Positions 11,249-20,946 of a DNA stretch of 64,000 bases are shown here, one piece after another (the first letter of the stretch is position 1; every line of letters starts with the position of its first letter). Where the stretch lies: NCBI GenBank assembly GCA_950295325.1, contig OX485804.1, positions 27,218,001 to 27,282,000 on the forward strand, given 5' to 3'. Source of the stretch: Polytrichum commune (taxonomy: Eukaryota; Streptophyta; Polytrichopsida; Polytrichales; Polytrichaceae). The notes beneath the pieces were generated by a model. The model worked only from the letters and a program-made list of their open reading frames with translations, was not told the DNA's origin and ran no database searches. Made by a program: the position numbers and the translations under genes.

Positions 11249-13175
11249 CTATGGGCGCCCCCAATAAATCCCTGTGGGCTGCCCGAAAAAGAAACGAAAT
11301 ATAAGTATAAAAAGAGGAGCCGGAAGGCAGGAAATCATCTGACAGGCTTTCCTCGATCTTAGTGTAAGAGTATTACTGCAGAGGCTTCGAGCCTGAGTTC
11401 CCCTTATGAGTAGGCTTCGGCGTACAAGTAAGATACTGCCTGTCTGTGTGATGCTACCACAAGTCTCTCAACAGGAGAGTTCGGTTCCATAGAAGTGTCC
11501 GAAGCCTGAGTGATTTCAGTCTGTGACTCTGTGTAAATATTCACCTGTATACTGTCAGTCAAGATCCCAGTGCATCTCTACAATGACCAAGTCTAGCTCA
11601 TCGCAAGACGAATTCAAGGTGTAGCCACAGAACATTCTCTGAAAATTCACAAGACTACACTTCTTGGTCACATGGGATAATCAGCCATCTAACCATATTC
11701 TTGATTCAAGATTTTATGTTCATATATCTTTTCAATATATGCAACTATTTGTATTGAATATGGTGAATGATACCTACTTCCTAGGAGGTGAAATAGCCTT
11801 GTTGACATCGATAACAAGTAAGAAGGTTCGCTTACACCTGATGTACGCTCTACTAACTTATTTCTTGGTAATGTTGGGGAGCATGGGCACAGGTGAGGAC
11901 CTCTTCTACAAGTGCAATACGCCTTCCGAAGATCCGTCCACTCTAGTCAATTCTTAAAAGACTTCATAATCTTGGAATTGACTTTGAGTACTTCCTATTT
12001 TTACACCATACTTTCTTTACATACTACATTCTCTATTCAAACTTCAGCTTATGCTCTATTCGAAGCAGTTGAATAGGTAATAAAGACATCAAGAATACAA
12101 TTATATAATCTGTCATACCACTATATATGGTAAACAGAATAAAGACAGTTATTCTTGATGTACTCTACAATAACGAAATAGAGTTTCAGAATTCTATGTT
12201 CAAATCATGCATACTGTGCTTAGATATACTCTCTTGAAATAATATGGTTCTGTTTGGCCTGAATTGTAGAATTTATGAGAACCCAATATGCAGATATACA
12301 TACATTTATGTATACAGGATCAGGCGGCAAGGGATAAATAAAAGAAGTATTGATAAAGGAGATATACATAGACTGCTTGACAGTCTGTGTTTGGTTCTAT
12401 CCATGCTGTCATGTGCAGTTGGAAAGAAATACCTGATATAAACAGGATATACTATCATTCTTAACAGAACGAATGATTTGGAATCAGACTAACAGCCTGT
12501 GAAATCAAGAAAACTATCGAAATTTGAGGATTTCTTATTTAAGCTAAATAAGTTATTTACCTGCTCAATAAAGTACTGTTTACAACCATGTAATAGGATT
12601 AGTAGTGTTGACTACTAAGTACATACTGATGCCTATATCAAAAGATGTGTATGAAAATAAGTTCGAAGCTCGTTGAATTTCGACTAATGTACACTCCCTG
12701 AAAACTCCTGAAAACTACTGAAAGCCAAGATATATATATACTGTGATATATACAGTTATAACCTGAAGTAAGATGGGCTGTTCTAACTTATGAAGATAGA
12801 CAGCTTCATAAGTTATTTGACTAACCAGATCAGCAGAGGGAGTAGACATCTGAGTAAAACAGCAAACAGGGAAAACTGCTATAACTGATTTTGAATGAAC
12901 AAGTATAAGTTTACATGATATCAAGTCTTATTTTCTGAAAATATTATGTATACTTATCTATAGTAGTACATAAAATTCATACAAGGTGATACTCTCCTTC
13001 TGTTACAAGACTGTTATTAGAGAAGGTTGAGTTTGGAATAATAAGTAAAATGCTTGGTTATCAGGACCCTAACAAGGGATGTATGTTGTCATAACATAAC
13101 ATAACTTGACCTGTATAGTGATGACCTATCCTAACAGGACAAGACAATAATCAAGACAAGATTAGTCAGCTCTCT
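11249..13175 (+). repeat. Asymmetric tail of the nested element, including a diverged pLTR segment
   Basis: About 1.9 kb lies between the right repeat and the point where the Ty3 LTR resumes. The stretch near 11800-11930 is related to pLTR positions about 5425-5550. It shares GACAT-GATAACAA, a run ending TGTACG, the identical 18-mer GCATGGGCACAGGTGAGG (11881-11898) and a following AATAC...GAAG block. The tail ends with AGTCAGCTCTCT (13164-13175), also found near the end of both pLTRs. It therefore looks like part of a related, diverged terminal repeat, as expected from a head-to-tail tandem. A 97-codon ORF (11664-11957) overlaps it and is unconvincing. Confidence 0.55.
11306..11314 (+). promoter_or_regulatory. 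TATA box in the tail of the nested element
   Basis: TATAAAAAG follows a GC-rich stretch and is followed by a GC-balanced region with a small hairpin (AGGCTTCGAGCCT, 11382-11394). It is a good plant TATA match pointing rightward, out of the element. In a tandem array it would drive the next unit. Activity is inferred only from the motif. Confidence 0.4.
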
Positions 13176-13786
13176 TCTCAAGGAGGTTGAGCTCTTAGAG
13201 CGGGGAAGAAGGTACATTAGGGGAAGACTTATTAGGATTAGTGGAATTAGGTAGGTGCATTAGGGTAACACTTATTAGGATTAGTGGAATTAGGTAGGTG
13301 CATTAGGGGAAGACTTATTAGACTTAGTGGACTTAGGAAGGGAACTGTTGGTTGCTGGAGTTGGACTGCTGGGCCGAAGCCTGGTTGCTGGAGTTGGACT
13401 GCTGGGTTATGAGAAGAGACTAAGGTTATTTATTATGGAGGCTATTTAATTAAAACAAGGGGGGGGGGGAGATTTAATTAAGAGCTCAACTCATTAGGGA
13501 ATTAGCGGGGTTAGATTCATGTAAATTAGATGGTGGCATAAGGGAATAAACTTTAGTAGGGATTGAAGTGTGGGGTTGTGAATTAGTGTAGGAGAAAGGG
13601 AAGAAATAGAGAAGAGCATTTTTCAATGCTTGTACTCGTGGTATGAAATAAATTGGTGTGCAAGAGTTGATGGGAAACGAAATGGATTTGTACGGAGTTG
13701 ATAAGATGGAGTTATGGAAACATGAATGTGATACCCATTCCCTCACCCGGACTAGGACGCTTAAGGGTGGGTGGTTCGGCCTCATA
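13176..13786 (+). repeat. Ty3 5' LTR, right part
   Basis: It resumes at TTCTCAAGG and ends at GGCCTCATA. It matches 21360-22864 except for seven or so changes and the minisatellite, which here has only two units (about 13345-13410). A poly-G run lies near 13461-13471. The end CTCATA mirrors the LTR start TATGA(G). Confidence 0.88.
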
Positions 13787-13790
13787 TAAA

Positions 13791-13809
13791 TGGTGCGTCC
13801 GCCGGGAGT
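13791..13809 (+). promoter_or_regulatory. Ty3 primer-binding site, tRNA-Gly-like
   Basis: TGGTGCGTCCGCCGGGAGT lies four bases after the LTR end. From memory of plant tRNA-Gly (UCC) it is complementary to the tRNA 3' end with one mismatch. A TGG start and this spacing are standard for LTR-element minus-strand priming. Confidence 0.7.
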
Positions 13810-14719
13810 GAAGCGGGATTAGGAAAGACTTGGAGGCGATTAGGGAAGACTTGGAGGCGACATCGTACGAGAAGGGAATGAGCGAGTGGCTCATGGTAAG
13901 TGTCTTACTTATACTATTGATTTTTGCTATTTACTAGTTTATTTCATTTTCTTTGTTTCCTTGGAATGAATTGCATATTTCCTTTATGCCTTTTGTTTTG
14001 AGGAGGGAGCGCGGCGAAGGTATGTCCTCAACATTTTTGGGGATTTGCTAAAAACATAAAAAGAACCTTATGATCGATTAGTTCATTAAAACATTAGAGG
14101 GATAATTAATCTTAGGAAGAGTAGACTTTGATACTCACCTCGGGGTGAGTCTCCAAGTCTTGGGGATTTGACATTTCATTTAGATTAGATTATTAGTTTA
14201 GCAATTTTGTTGTTATTATCACATTGAGTCACGGTCGAGGGGAGTGCTAATTTGCAGGGGGATGCGAATGCTTAAGGTACGATAACTTCTTCAAAGTGAA
14301 TTGTTAATTAATTAAAAAATGATTTTAGTACTTGTTTGTGTCGTTATCCATTGTAGAGGGTAATTCCCTAGTCATAGCATGGTATTGGAGACAAGAGGAT
14401 GATGCCTCAGTCTTTGATGCAGTGCATAACGACGATCAGCCCCTCACTCTCGGTATTGTGGTGAGTGTCAATGGGAGGGAAGGTTTTAGAGATGATACTC
14501 TAGCCCGACCGAAAATTAACATAAGCATGCTTATCCCTTGTTTGGGATTGTTCATCTAAGTGGGCTTGCAGGTTCTCTTCCTCACCACCTCAATTTTTAA
14601 TTCACACCAAGAAAAATGATAATATTAATGAGTGAAGGTAGTGAGGAGTATGATTGGTCAAGTGAGGGTTGATCAATTCTTTGGAGAATGCAAGGTAAGA
14701 CTCGATCTCAAAACCAAGC
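13810..14719 (+). other. Ty3 untranslated leader
   Basis: About 900 bp separate the primer site from the first gag-like frame. It holds no convincing gene; a 75-codon frame at 14332-14559 has no recognisable features. Long leaders of this kind usually contain packaging and dimerisation signals, but none can be pinpointed here. Confidence 0.5.
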
Positions 14720-16672
14720 TTGACATTAGGATTAGAAAGATCTAGATGTAGGAGGAGATTATCTAGGATTAGTGATGTTGTGGAAGAAGTTGATGGTAGA
14801 TTAGAAAGTTGTTTGAATGTTGAACCTAATTTTAGTCCATTACTAGAGACATTAGAAGGGGAGATTAAAGTGGAGGAAGATGTAACTCCCTCTAAATTGA
14901 GTGGTGAGATATGATTGGATACTTATACATCTAGAGAAGAGATTCTGATACACATTGATAGGAACATAAGAAAAGATCCACCGGTTGACATGGCACGGCG
15001 AGGGGATGACGATGATCCCATATTGGATGAGGACCCCATTGATCTATTGGTTAGACCGAGAGGTTTACTAATTATGGTTCCACAAAACTTACATGCGGTG
15101 GATATGTCCTCCCACCTCCCTAAGTTTTATGGAACCAAGGATGAGGATCCTTCTAGGCACATGGAGAGGTACATTGAGAGGTTGGCTAGTTCTTTGGTGA
15201 CCAATCCGGGGTATTGGTTGGTATGATTTCCCACTACTTTGGAGGGTGAGGCTTACGAGTGGTATAGAGATCATGCCGAGGGACATTTTAGAGCATGGGA
15301 GCAATTGCAAAGGGAGTTTTTGAATGAGTTTCGACCGGAGGTTGATCAAAGCACGGCTTTGAAGGCATTGGCTTCGTTTAAGCAATGTAAGGAAGAGGAG
15401 ATTTCGGCGTACATTAGGAGGTTTGATTTAGTGTGTACACGGTTTGTGGGAACCATGCTAAGTGATGATACACTAAAGCAATTTTTCATTCAAGGATTTT
15501 TTAAATCGGGAATAATTAGGGTGTTCTTGAAAGACACCCTCAAACGTTGGCGGATGCCAAGCGGGCGGCTAGAGAGATGGAGACCTTGGATAGTGATCAT
15601 GAGAGATTGTGGAGAAGTGAAGATGAATTGATACCACAATTCATTCCCATTCAACTTAGGTTGATGGCGGGGGAGCCAGTCAAGTATGAGAGTCAAGTCC
15701 CTTATGCCATTGTTGACACCGGTCCACGTCCTTTAGCGGTTAGAGAACCGGCACCACTTCTAGCATTACCGGCCCCTAGAGCGGATCCTCACATTGACGA
15801 AGTGGAGAGAAAGTTGGGTGCTAGCCAATTGGGATTTCAAGAGGCCATGATCAAGCAAATGCAAACTTAAGTCTTACGAATCAAATGTCTTTGATGATCA
15901 AGAGCCAACAACCAGGTCCTCCTCCTCCGGTCGAGTCGGATAGACATTCATCGGGGTTGTGGTGTGTTCAATGTGGCCAACCGGGCCATACTCGTCAGTT
16001 TTGTAGGAGTGGACAAAACCGTGATCAAAGAGGAAACGGTGGTCCACCCCCACAAAACCAACGAGATCAAGAACAACCTCAATATGGACAAGGCAACAAT
16101 AGGGGACCTCCTCCTAGAGGTCAAGGTGGTCAAAACGTGAAAAAGAGGGAGTTCCATTTATTTTGTGGGAGGTGGCATGCACAAGGTCAATGTTGGTCCG
16201 AGGGACAAGGTCATAGTTGTAGTAATTGTGAAAGAAACCATCCTTTGGACGAATGTCGTCAACCGGTAAGGTTATTAGTGCGACTTACTCGGTGGCCAAT
16301 TCACAACAACAAGCGAGGGACAACATGAGGGGAGCTGAACCTCAAGGTGGAACACCGAATGAGCTTAGGCCACCGAATTTGTATTACGACCATGGTAATG
16401 CGAGACAAACTTCTCACCCACCGGCGGGATTGCATACGGCGAATGGTTACATTCCGATTCAAGGTAGGCAAGGAGGTCCACAAAACTTCGACAATCGGCG
16501 TCAACCTCCTCCTACGGATCCATGTCCGTCTAATTCTCAAGATGTAAAGTTTATGGATGATGTAGTGGAGTCACATCATGATGACACTCTTCCTCTCCAA
16601 ATGGATAGTGGAGAGGGACAAGGTCAATGGCCTCTACACACCAATGCCATCACCTATGAGTTGAAAGTCTAG
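14720..16672 (+). pseudogene. gag: Broken Ty3 gag (capsid and zinc-knuckle nucleocapsid)
   Basis: The capsid-like part lies in one frame at 14720-15631, interrupted by in-frame TGA stops at 14912-14914 and 15224-15226. It contains a retrotransposon-gag block (W-x-x-L, then EFL near 15280-15330, ARF-like RRF later). The frame shifts near 15545, again after the TAA at 15868-15870, and again near 16250. A nucleocapsid CCHC knuckle with spacing C-x2-C-x4-H-x4-C is at 15963-16004. A second Cys/His cluster ends near 16260. A Gln/Pro/Gly-rich linker follows to 16672. At least five lesions mean no functional Gag can be made from this copy. Confidence 0.85.
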
Positions 16673-16776
16673 GGGATGAAGTTACTCATGAGGTATCGGC
16701 ATTAGCGGTTACCACTAGAGCTAGAAGAGGGAAGGCCCCATTAGAGGTAGAAGTAGAATGTCAAGAGGAGTATTTT

Positions 16777-17550
16777 TTGGATGAAGCTCCTAACCTTTCC
16801 GAATTGGATAGAGTAGCTAAAGTAGCTAGAAGGGCCACTAGGGACTTGGAGGAGGAGAATGTGATTCTTCATGATAGGGAGAGGCCTAATGTCATTCATG
16901 ATTTGGACAGTAGTGAGATGGGAGAATGGGAAGAACCCGGGATTCCTTTGGATGAATTTGATGGTGTTGACAAGGCCAAAGTGGAGAAGTCAAGTGGCTA
17001 CGATTTATGGGCCGATCTTAGCTCACTTAAGGCCGATATTACCTTTGGACAATTGTTGGAGATTTCACCCGTGGCTAGGAAGACTCTCAAAGAGAGAATG
17101 CCGGTGACTATGAGGACTAGGAAGGTTAAGCCTAGGATGACGACTATAGTTCAAACGAACGGAGGAAGACGCGATGTCAAGCCAATTGAAATTGAGGTTA
17201 TGGTGGTGGACAAGGTGGTTCCTAATGTGCTAGTGGATGGAGGTAGTGGTTTGAACATCTTACCGGAGCACACCATGAAGAAGTTGGGTCGTAGTCTTAC
17301 GGATCCGTCACCTTACAACATCAATATGGCGAATCAAAGTCCGGCCGTGCCTTTGGGAATGATTAAGGATTGTAGAATTAGCACCGGAGGGGAAAAATAT
17401 GTGATCACCTTTCATGTCATCAAAATGCATTCTAACAAGGATACATTTCCTATATTGTTAGGTAGGCCTTGGTTGAGAATGGCGGATACCATAGTAGATT
17501 GGGACCGAAGGAGCCAAGCCATCTATTACTTATGGCCAGGAGGACAATAG
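16777..17550 (+). CDS. pro: Ty3 aspartic protease segment
   Basis: This 257-codon open segment lies between gag and RT. The retropepsin active site reads VLVDGGSG near 17229-17250; DGGS replaces the textbook DTGS, as in many plant Ty3 elements. The second hallmark, ILLGRPWLR, lies near 17455-17480. The first 90 or so residues are an acidic linker. The frame ends at TAG 17548-17550, and the following frame differs, so it is cut off from RT. It is a piece of a polyprotein and not a separate gene. The catalytic region itself looks undamaged. Confidence 0.82.
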   Translation: MDEAPNLSELDRVAKVARRATRDLEEENVILHDRERPNVIHDLDSSEMGEWEEPGIPLDEFDGVDKAKVEKSSGYDLWADLSSLKADITFGQLLEISPVARKTLKERMPVTMRTRKVKPRMTTIVQTNGGRRDVKPIEIEVMVVDKVVPNVLVDGGSGLNILPEHTMKKLGRSLTDPSPYNINMANQSPAVPLGMIKDCRISTGGEKYVITFHVIKMHSNKDTFPILLGRPWLRMADTIVDWDRRSQAIYYLWPGGQ

Positions 17551-18127
17551 GGTCAAAGTTCCTATAGGGTCGCTAGGTGGTTGGATTAGACAAGAGATTG
17601 TTTCATCTTCGGAAGAGGAACGTGATGCCAATGAGGATGGCAAGAATGATGAGGCATTGGTAGGAGTAGTTCATTCGGGTAGTGTAGATCATAGTTTCTA
17701 TAATTATGGGGATGATGGGGAGTATGCCCAATGGTTGAGAGATTATCCGGAATCTGAATTCGATATCATGACGACGTCCCACTATACATGCTTGAGCCAC
17801 GACATTCTTGATTCACGGAGTGAAGAACATTCCTTGTTAGAATCATGTGAGGTGCTCATCGAGGAAGAATGGATTTTAGGGGGATTGACACCATGGGTTG
17901 ATAATATGGAAGATAGTGACGTAAGTTTAATACATGTAGATGAGACTCAAGATGATGATGCTATCATAGAGATGGAGAAGTTGGAGGAGCCTTCACACTT
18001 CAAGACTACATCAATGGGAATTGTTGTTGGGCAAGATATCAAAGATTAACCTAACGTACCGGCGGATTGGTATAGGAACAAAGACGAGCAAGTTCATGTC
18101 ACCGAAGGAGATTGGAAATATGTAGAT
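17551..18127 (+). pseudogene. Acidic protease-RT linker of Ty3 pol
   Basis: A different frame opens here (17657-18049, 130 codons), very rich in Asp, Glu and Ser. Acidic linkers between protease and RT occur in plant Ty3 polyproteins. The frame change from the protease and the stop at 18047-18049 separate it from RT. Confidence 0.55.
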
Positions 18128-20888
18128 GTGACGATAAAGAATGGCAAGGTGAGGCAAATGAAAATGAGATCTCAATTGGGCGAGGAAGAGATCAAGGAAT
18201 ATAGAGATTTGGTGCATGAATTTAGTGACACTTTTGCATGGTCATATAATGAGCTCAAGGGTATCCATAGAGAAATGGTGGAGCATCGCATTCTTTTGAT
18301 TCCGGGTGCTAGGCCCATTAGGCGAAATGAGAGAAGGATGAACCCACGACTATAATTGTTGGTTAAAGCGGAGTTAGAGAGATTGTTGAATGCCGGGTTT
18401 ATTAAGTCCGTCGAGATTACGGATTGGATCTCTCCGATAGTATTGGTGAAGAAAAAGAATGGGAAGTTGAGGGTGTGTGTGGATTTTATGAAGCTAAATG
18501 CTTGTACACAAAAGGATCATTTTCCTTTACTATTCATCACTCTCCTTTTACAAGAGGAGGGCATGCTTGCTACACATTTATGGATGGTTATGCGGGATAA
18601 AATCAAATCACCATAGCATTACAAATGCCCACAAAACAACTTTTACTACTCCATGAGACACATTTGTTTGGGTGGTCATGCCATTTGGGTTGTATAACGC
18701 TCTGGCCACGTTTCAAAGGCTTGTCATGTACATCTTCACCGACTTGTTGTACAAATCCATGACCGTGTTCATCGACAATTTTAGTACTCAATCAAATGTT
18801 AGTCAACATATAGGGTGTGTGCGAGAGGCTTTGATTAGGTGTAGAAAGATGCAATTGGCCTTGAACCCGGATAAAACCTTCTTGGCCGTTCACAAGGGAG
18901 TTTTTTTGGGTTATGTGGTGAGTGAGAAGGGGAGAGAACCGGATCCCGACAAAATCACGGTTATTGATGAGTTGCGCACTCCCACCAATGCGAAGGGTAT
19001 AGCCAAGTTGTTAGGACATGTGGGGTGGTATAGGGAATTGATTCCTAATTTCTCTAAGATAGCGGTTCCTATTACCCATTTGCTCAAGAATGATGTTAGA
19101 TTTGAATGGACCGAGGCTTGCCAAAAGACGTTTGAAGAGTTAAGGGATAAGTTGAGCACTTATCCGTTATTGAGGCCACCCGATTGGGATAAGCTTTTCT
19201 ATATGTATTGTGATGCTAGCAATGTAGCGGTTGGTAGTGCTTTATGTCAATCCGCGGGTGAAAACGGTAATGACCATCCTGTTGCCTATGCTAGTAAGCA
19301 ATTGACACCGGCCGAGAGGAATTATTCTACTACGGAGAGGGAGTGCTTGGCTATGGTATTTTCGGTTAAGAAGTTTCGTCATTACCTTGTGTGTAATCCG
19401 GTTGTTTTCTTTGTGGATCACATGGCCATAAAATACTTGGTCAATAAGGCGGAGCTAAGCGGGAGATTAGCTAGATGGGTCTTGTTATTAGAGGAGTTTG
19501 ACTACACGGTGGAGTATAAACCGGGCCGCATGCACTTACAAGCCGACCACTTGTCTAGATTGTCCGAGGAGATGGGAGAAAGTCCAATAGATGATAGGTT
19601 GGTGGATGACAATCTTTTTGTGGTTACGGCCAAACCAGATTGGTATGCGGGTATCGTGGAGTTCTTAATCACACAAAAGTTGCCCGAAGATTGGACCACG
19701 GAGGAGAGACGAAAAGTTAGAATTAATAGTAGGCATTTTACGGTGATAGGGCATAGATTGTTTAGGAGGGGAACCGATGGGTTGTTTAGGAGGTGTGTGT
19801 CGGAGGTAGAGGTCCCGACCATCCTAGAGGCTTGTCATGATAGTGCATGTGGGGGACATTTTTCCGGCCAACTTACCGGTCCAAAGATTCTTAGAGCGGG
19901 ATACTTTTGGCCTACCTTGTTTAAGGACTCATATGATTATGTAAAACGTTGTAACGCTTGTCAAAGGTATGCTCGGAATGATTTACGGATGGAAATGCCA
20001 CTCCATATTTCTTTGCTTCTTGTGCCTTTCGAGAAGTGGAGGATTGACTATGTAGGCGAGGTCCATCCCCAATCCTCAAAGGGAATGGCTTACATTATAG
20101 TTGCCACCGAGTACCTTACCAAGTGGGCGGAGGCTAAGGCGGTCAAAACCGATACGGCGGCGCATGCGGCGGCATTTATGTATAAAAACATCATCTCAAG
20201 GTTTGGAGTGCCCAAAATTTTGGTGAGCGATAGAGGTATTCATTTCCTAAATTCCTTGATTCAAGAAATGACGGACAAGTTTCAAATTGACCATAGGAAG
20301 ACCACACCTTATCACCCCCAAACAAATGGTCAAACGGAGAGGGTAAATGATATTTTGGTAAGCATCCTACGCAAAACGGTAATGGACTCTAAGAGGGATT
20401 GGGATACGAAGTTGACGGCGGCATTGTGGGCTTATCGGACAACTTACAAAGTAACTACCCAAGCTACTCCCTTCTCTTTGGTGTATGGTTTGGAAGGCAC
20501 CCTTCCCATTGAATATGAAGTAGAATCTCTTCGGATGGCTATAGGCTCACGCCTTACCGAGAGTCAATCGTTGAAAAATAGATTGACCGACTTATAGGAG
20601 CTTGATGAGAGAAGGCGAATGGTGGCTCAACACATCGAGGCGATTCAACGTCGAAGGAAAGTCACCTTCGACAAACGTCACAAGAAAAGGGCATTACGAC
20701 CGGGAATGATGGTGATGATTCAAGATGGTAGGAAACTTGAATTCCCCGGTAAGTTTGATGCGGTTTGGATGGGTCCTTACCTTATACACGAAGTATTTCC
20801 CAACAATTCTATGCAATTGGAAACATTGAACGGGGAGAGCTTCCCAACTCGAACCGCGGGGAGTAGGTGCAAGGAGTATCGTGTTTGA
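18128..20888 (+). pseudogene. pol: Broken Ty3 pol: RT, RNase H and integrase
   Basis: RT begins in one frame (18128-18616), with an in-frame TAA at 18353-18355. It then shifts to the frame of 18672-20597 after garbled sequence near 18600-18670. The polymerase motif normally ending in two aspartates reads F-I-D-N; the Asn codon is at 18777-18779, so the catalytic pair is lost. RNase H follows, with CDAS near 19209, TERE near 19337 and VDH near 19413. Integrase has an H-H-C-C zinc region (about 19836-19965) and the D, D, E residues near 20046, 20230 and 20335. A TAG at 20595-20597 splits off the C-terminal part. That part ends in a GPY-type module (W-M-G-P-Y near 20770) and has no chromodomain. 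Domain order is Ty3/Gypsy. Confidence 0.9.
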
Positions 20889-20946
20889 AGACAACTTGCC
20901 TTCGAAGCAAGAGATTCGGGATCCATCCCCCGATGGTCGCCAATTA
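20889..20946 (+). other. Pol to 3' LTR junction, no clear polypurine tract
   Basis: These 58 bases should hold the polypurine tract. The only purine-leaning stretch is GAAGCAAGAGA, about 35 bases from the LTR. No typical run of ten or more purines abuts TATGAGCCC. The tract may be degenerate. Confidence 0.5.

Larger units (their letters stand above)
4905..13175 (+). mobile_element. Nested two-ORF Penelope-like retroelement with long direct terminal repeats
   Basis: This 8.3-kb block interrupts the pyrimidine tract of the Ty3 5' LTR; the LTR resumes at TTCTCAAGG. It has a 1,120-bp direct repeat at 4922-6041 and again at 10129-11248, with constant offset 5207 and no mismatch found by eye. Between them are a gag-like ORF1 (6172-7704) and an RT ORF2 (open from 7760 to 9937). 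A 1.9-kb tail follows the right repeat. The RT motifs (GIPMG, YIDD, and the region after them) fit the Penelope-like type and not the Ty3 type. No protease, integrase, RNase H, tyrosine recombinase or GIY-YIG nuclease was found. Penelope-like elements commonly carry such direct repeats (pLTRs). Identical repeats and open ORFs suggest a recent insertion. An LTR-like lineage with an unusual RT is the alternative. Confidence 0.72.

Noticed and set aside
11249-11660. Pararetrovirus promoter and leader
   Set aside because: A TATA box followed by small hairpins is suggestive, but no pararetroviral coding sequence or primer-binding motif is present, and the segment lies inside the nested element.
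4905-13175. Hammerhead ribozyme in the terminal repeats, as reported for many Penelope-like elements
   Set aside because: No CTGATGA core with a matching GAAA and flanking stems was found. ATGATGAG near 5881 lacks the required preceding base and stems.
20889-20946. Polypurine tract before the Ty3 3' LTR
   Set aside because: No run of purines adjoins the LTR start fixed by the target duplication.
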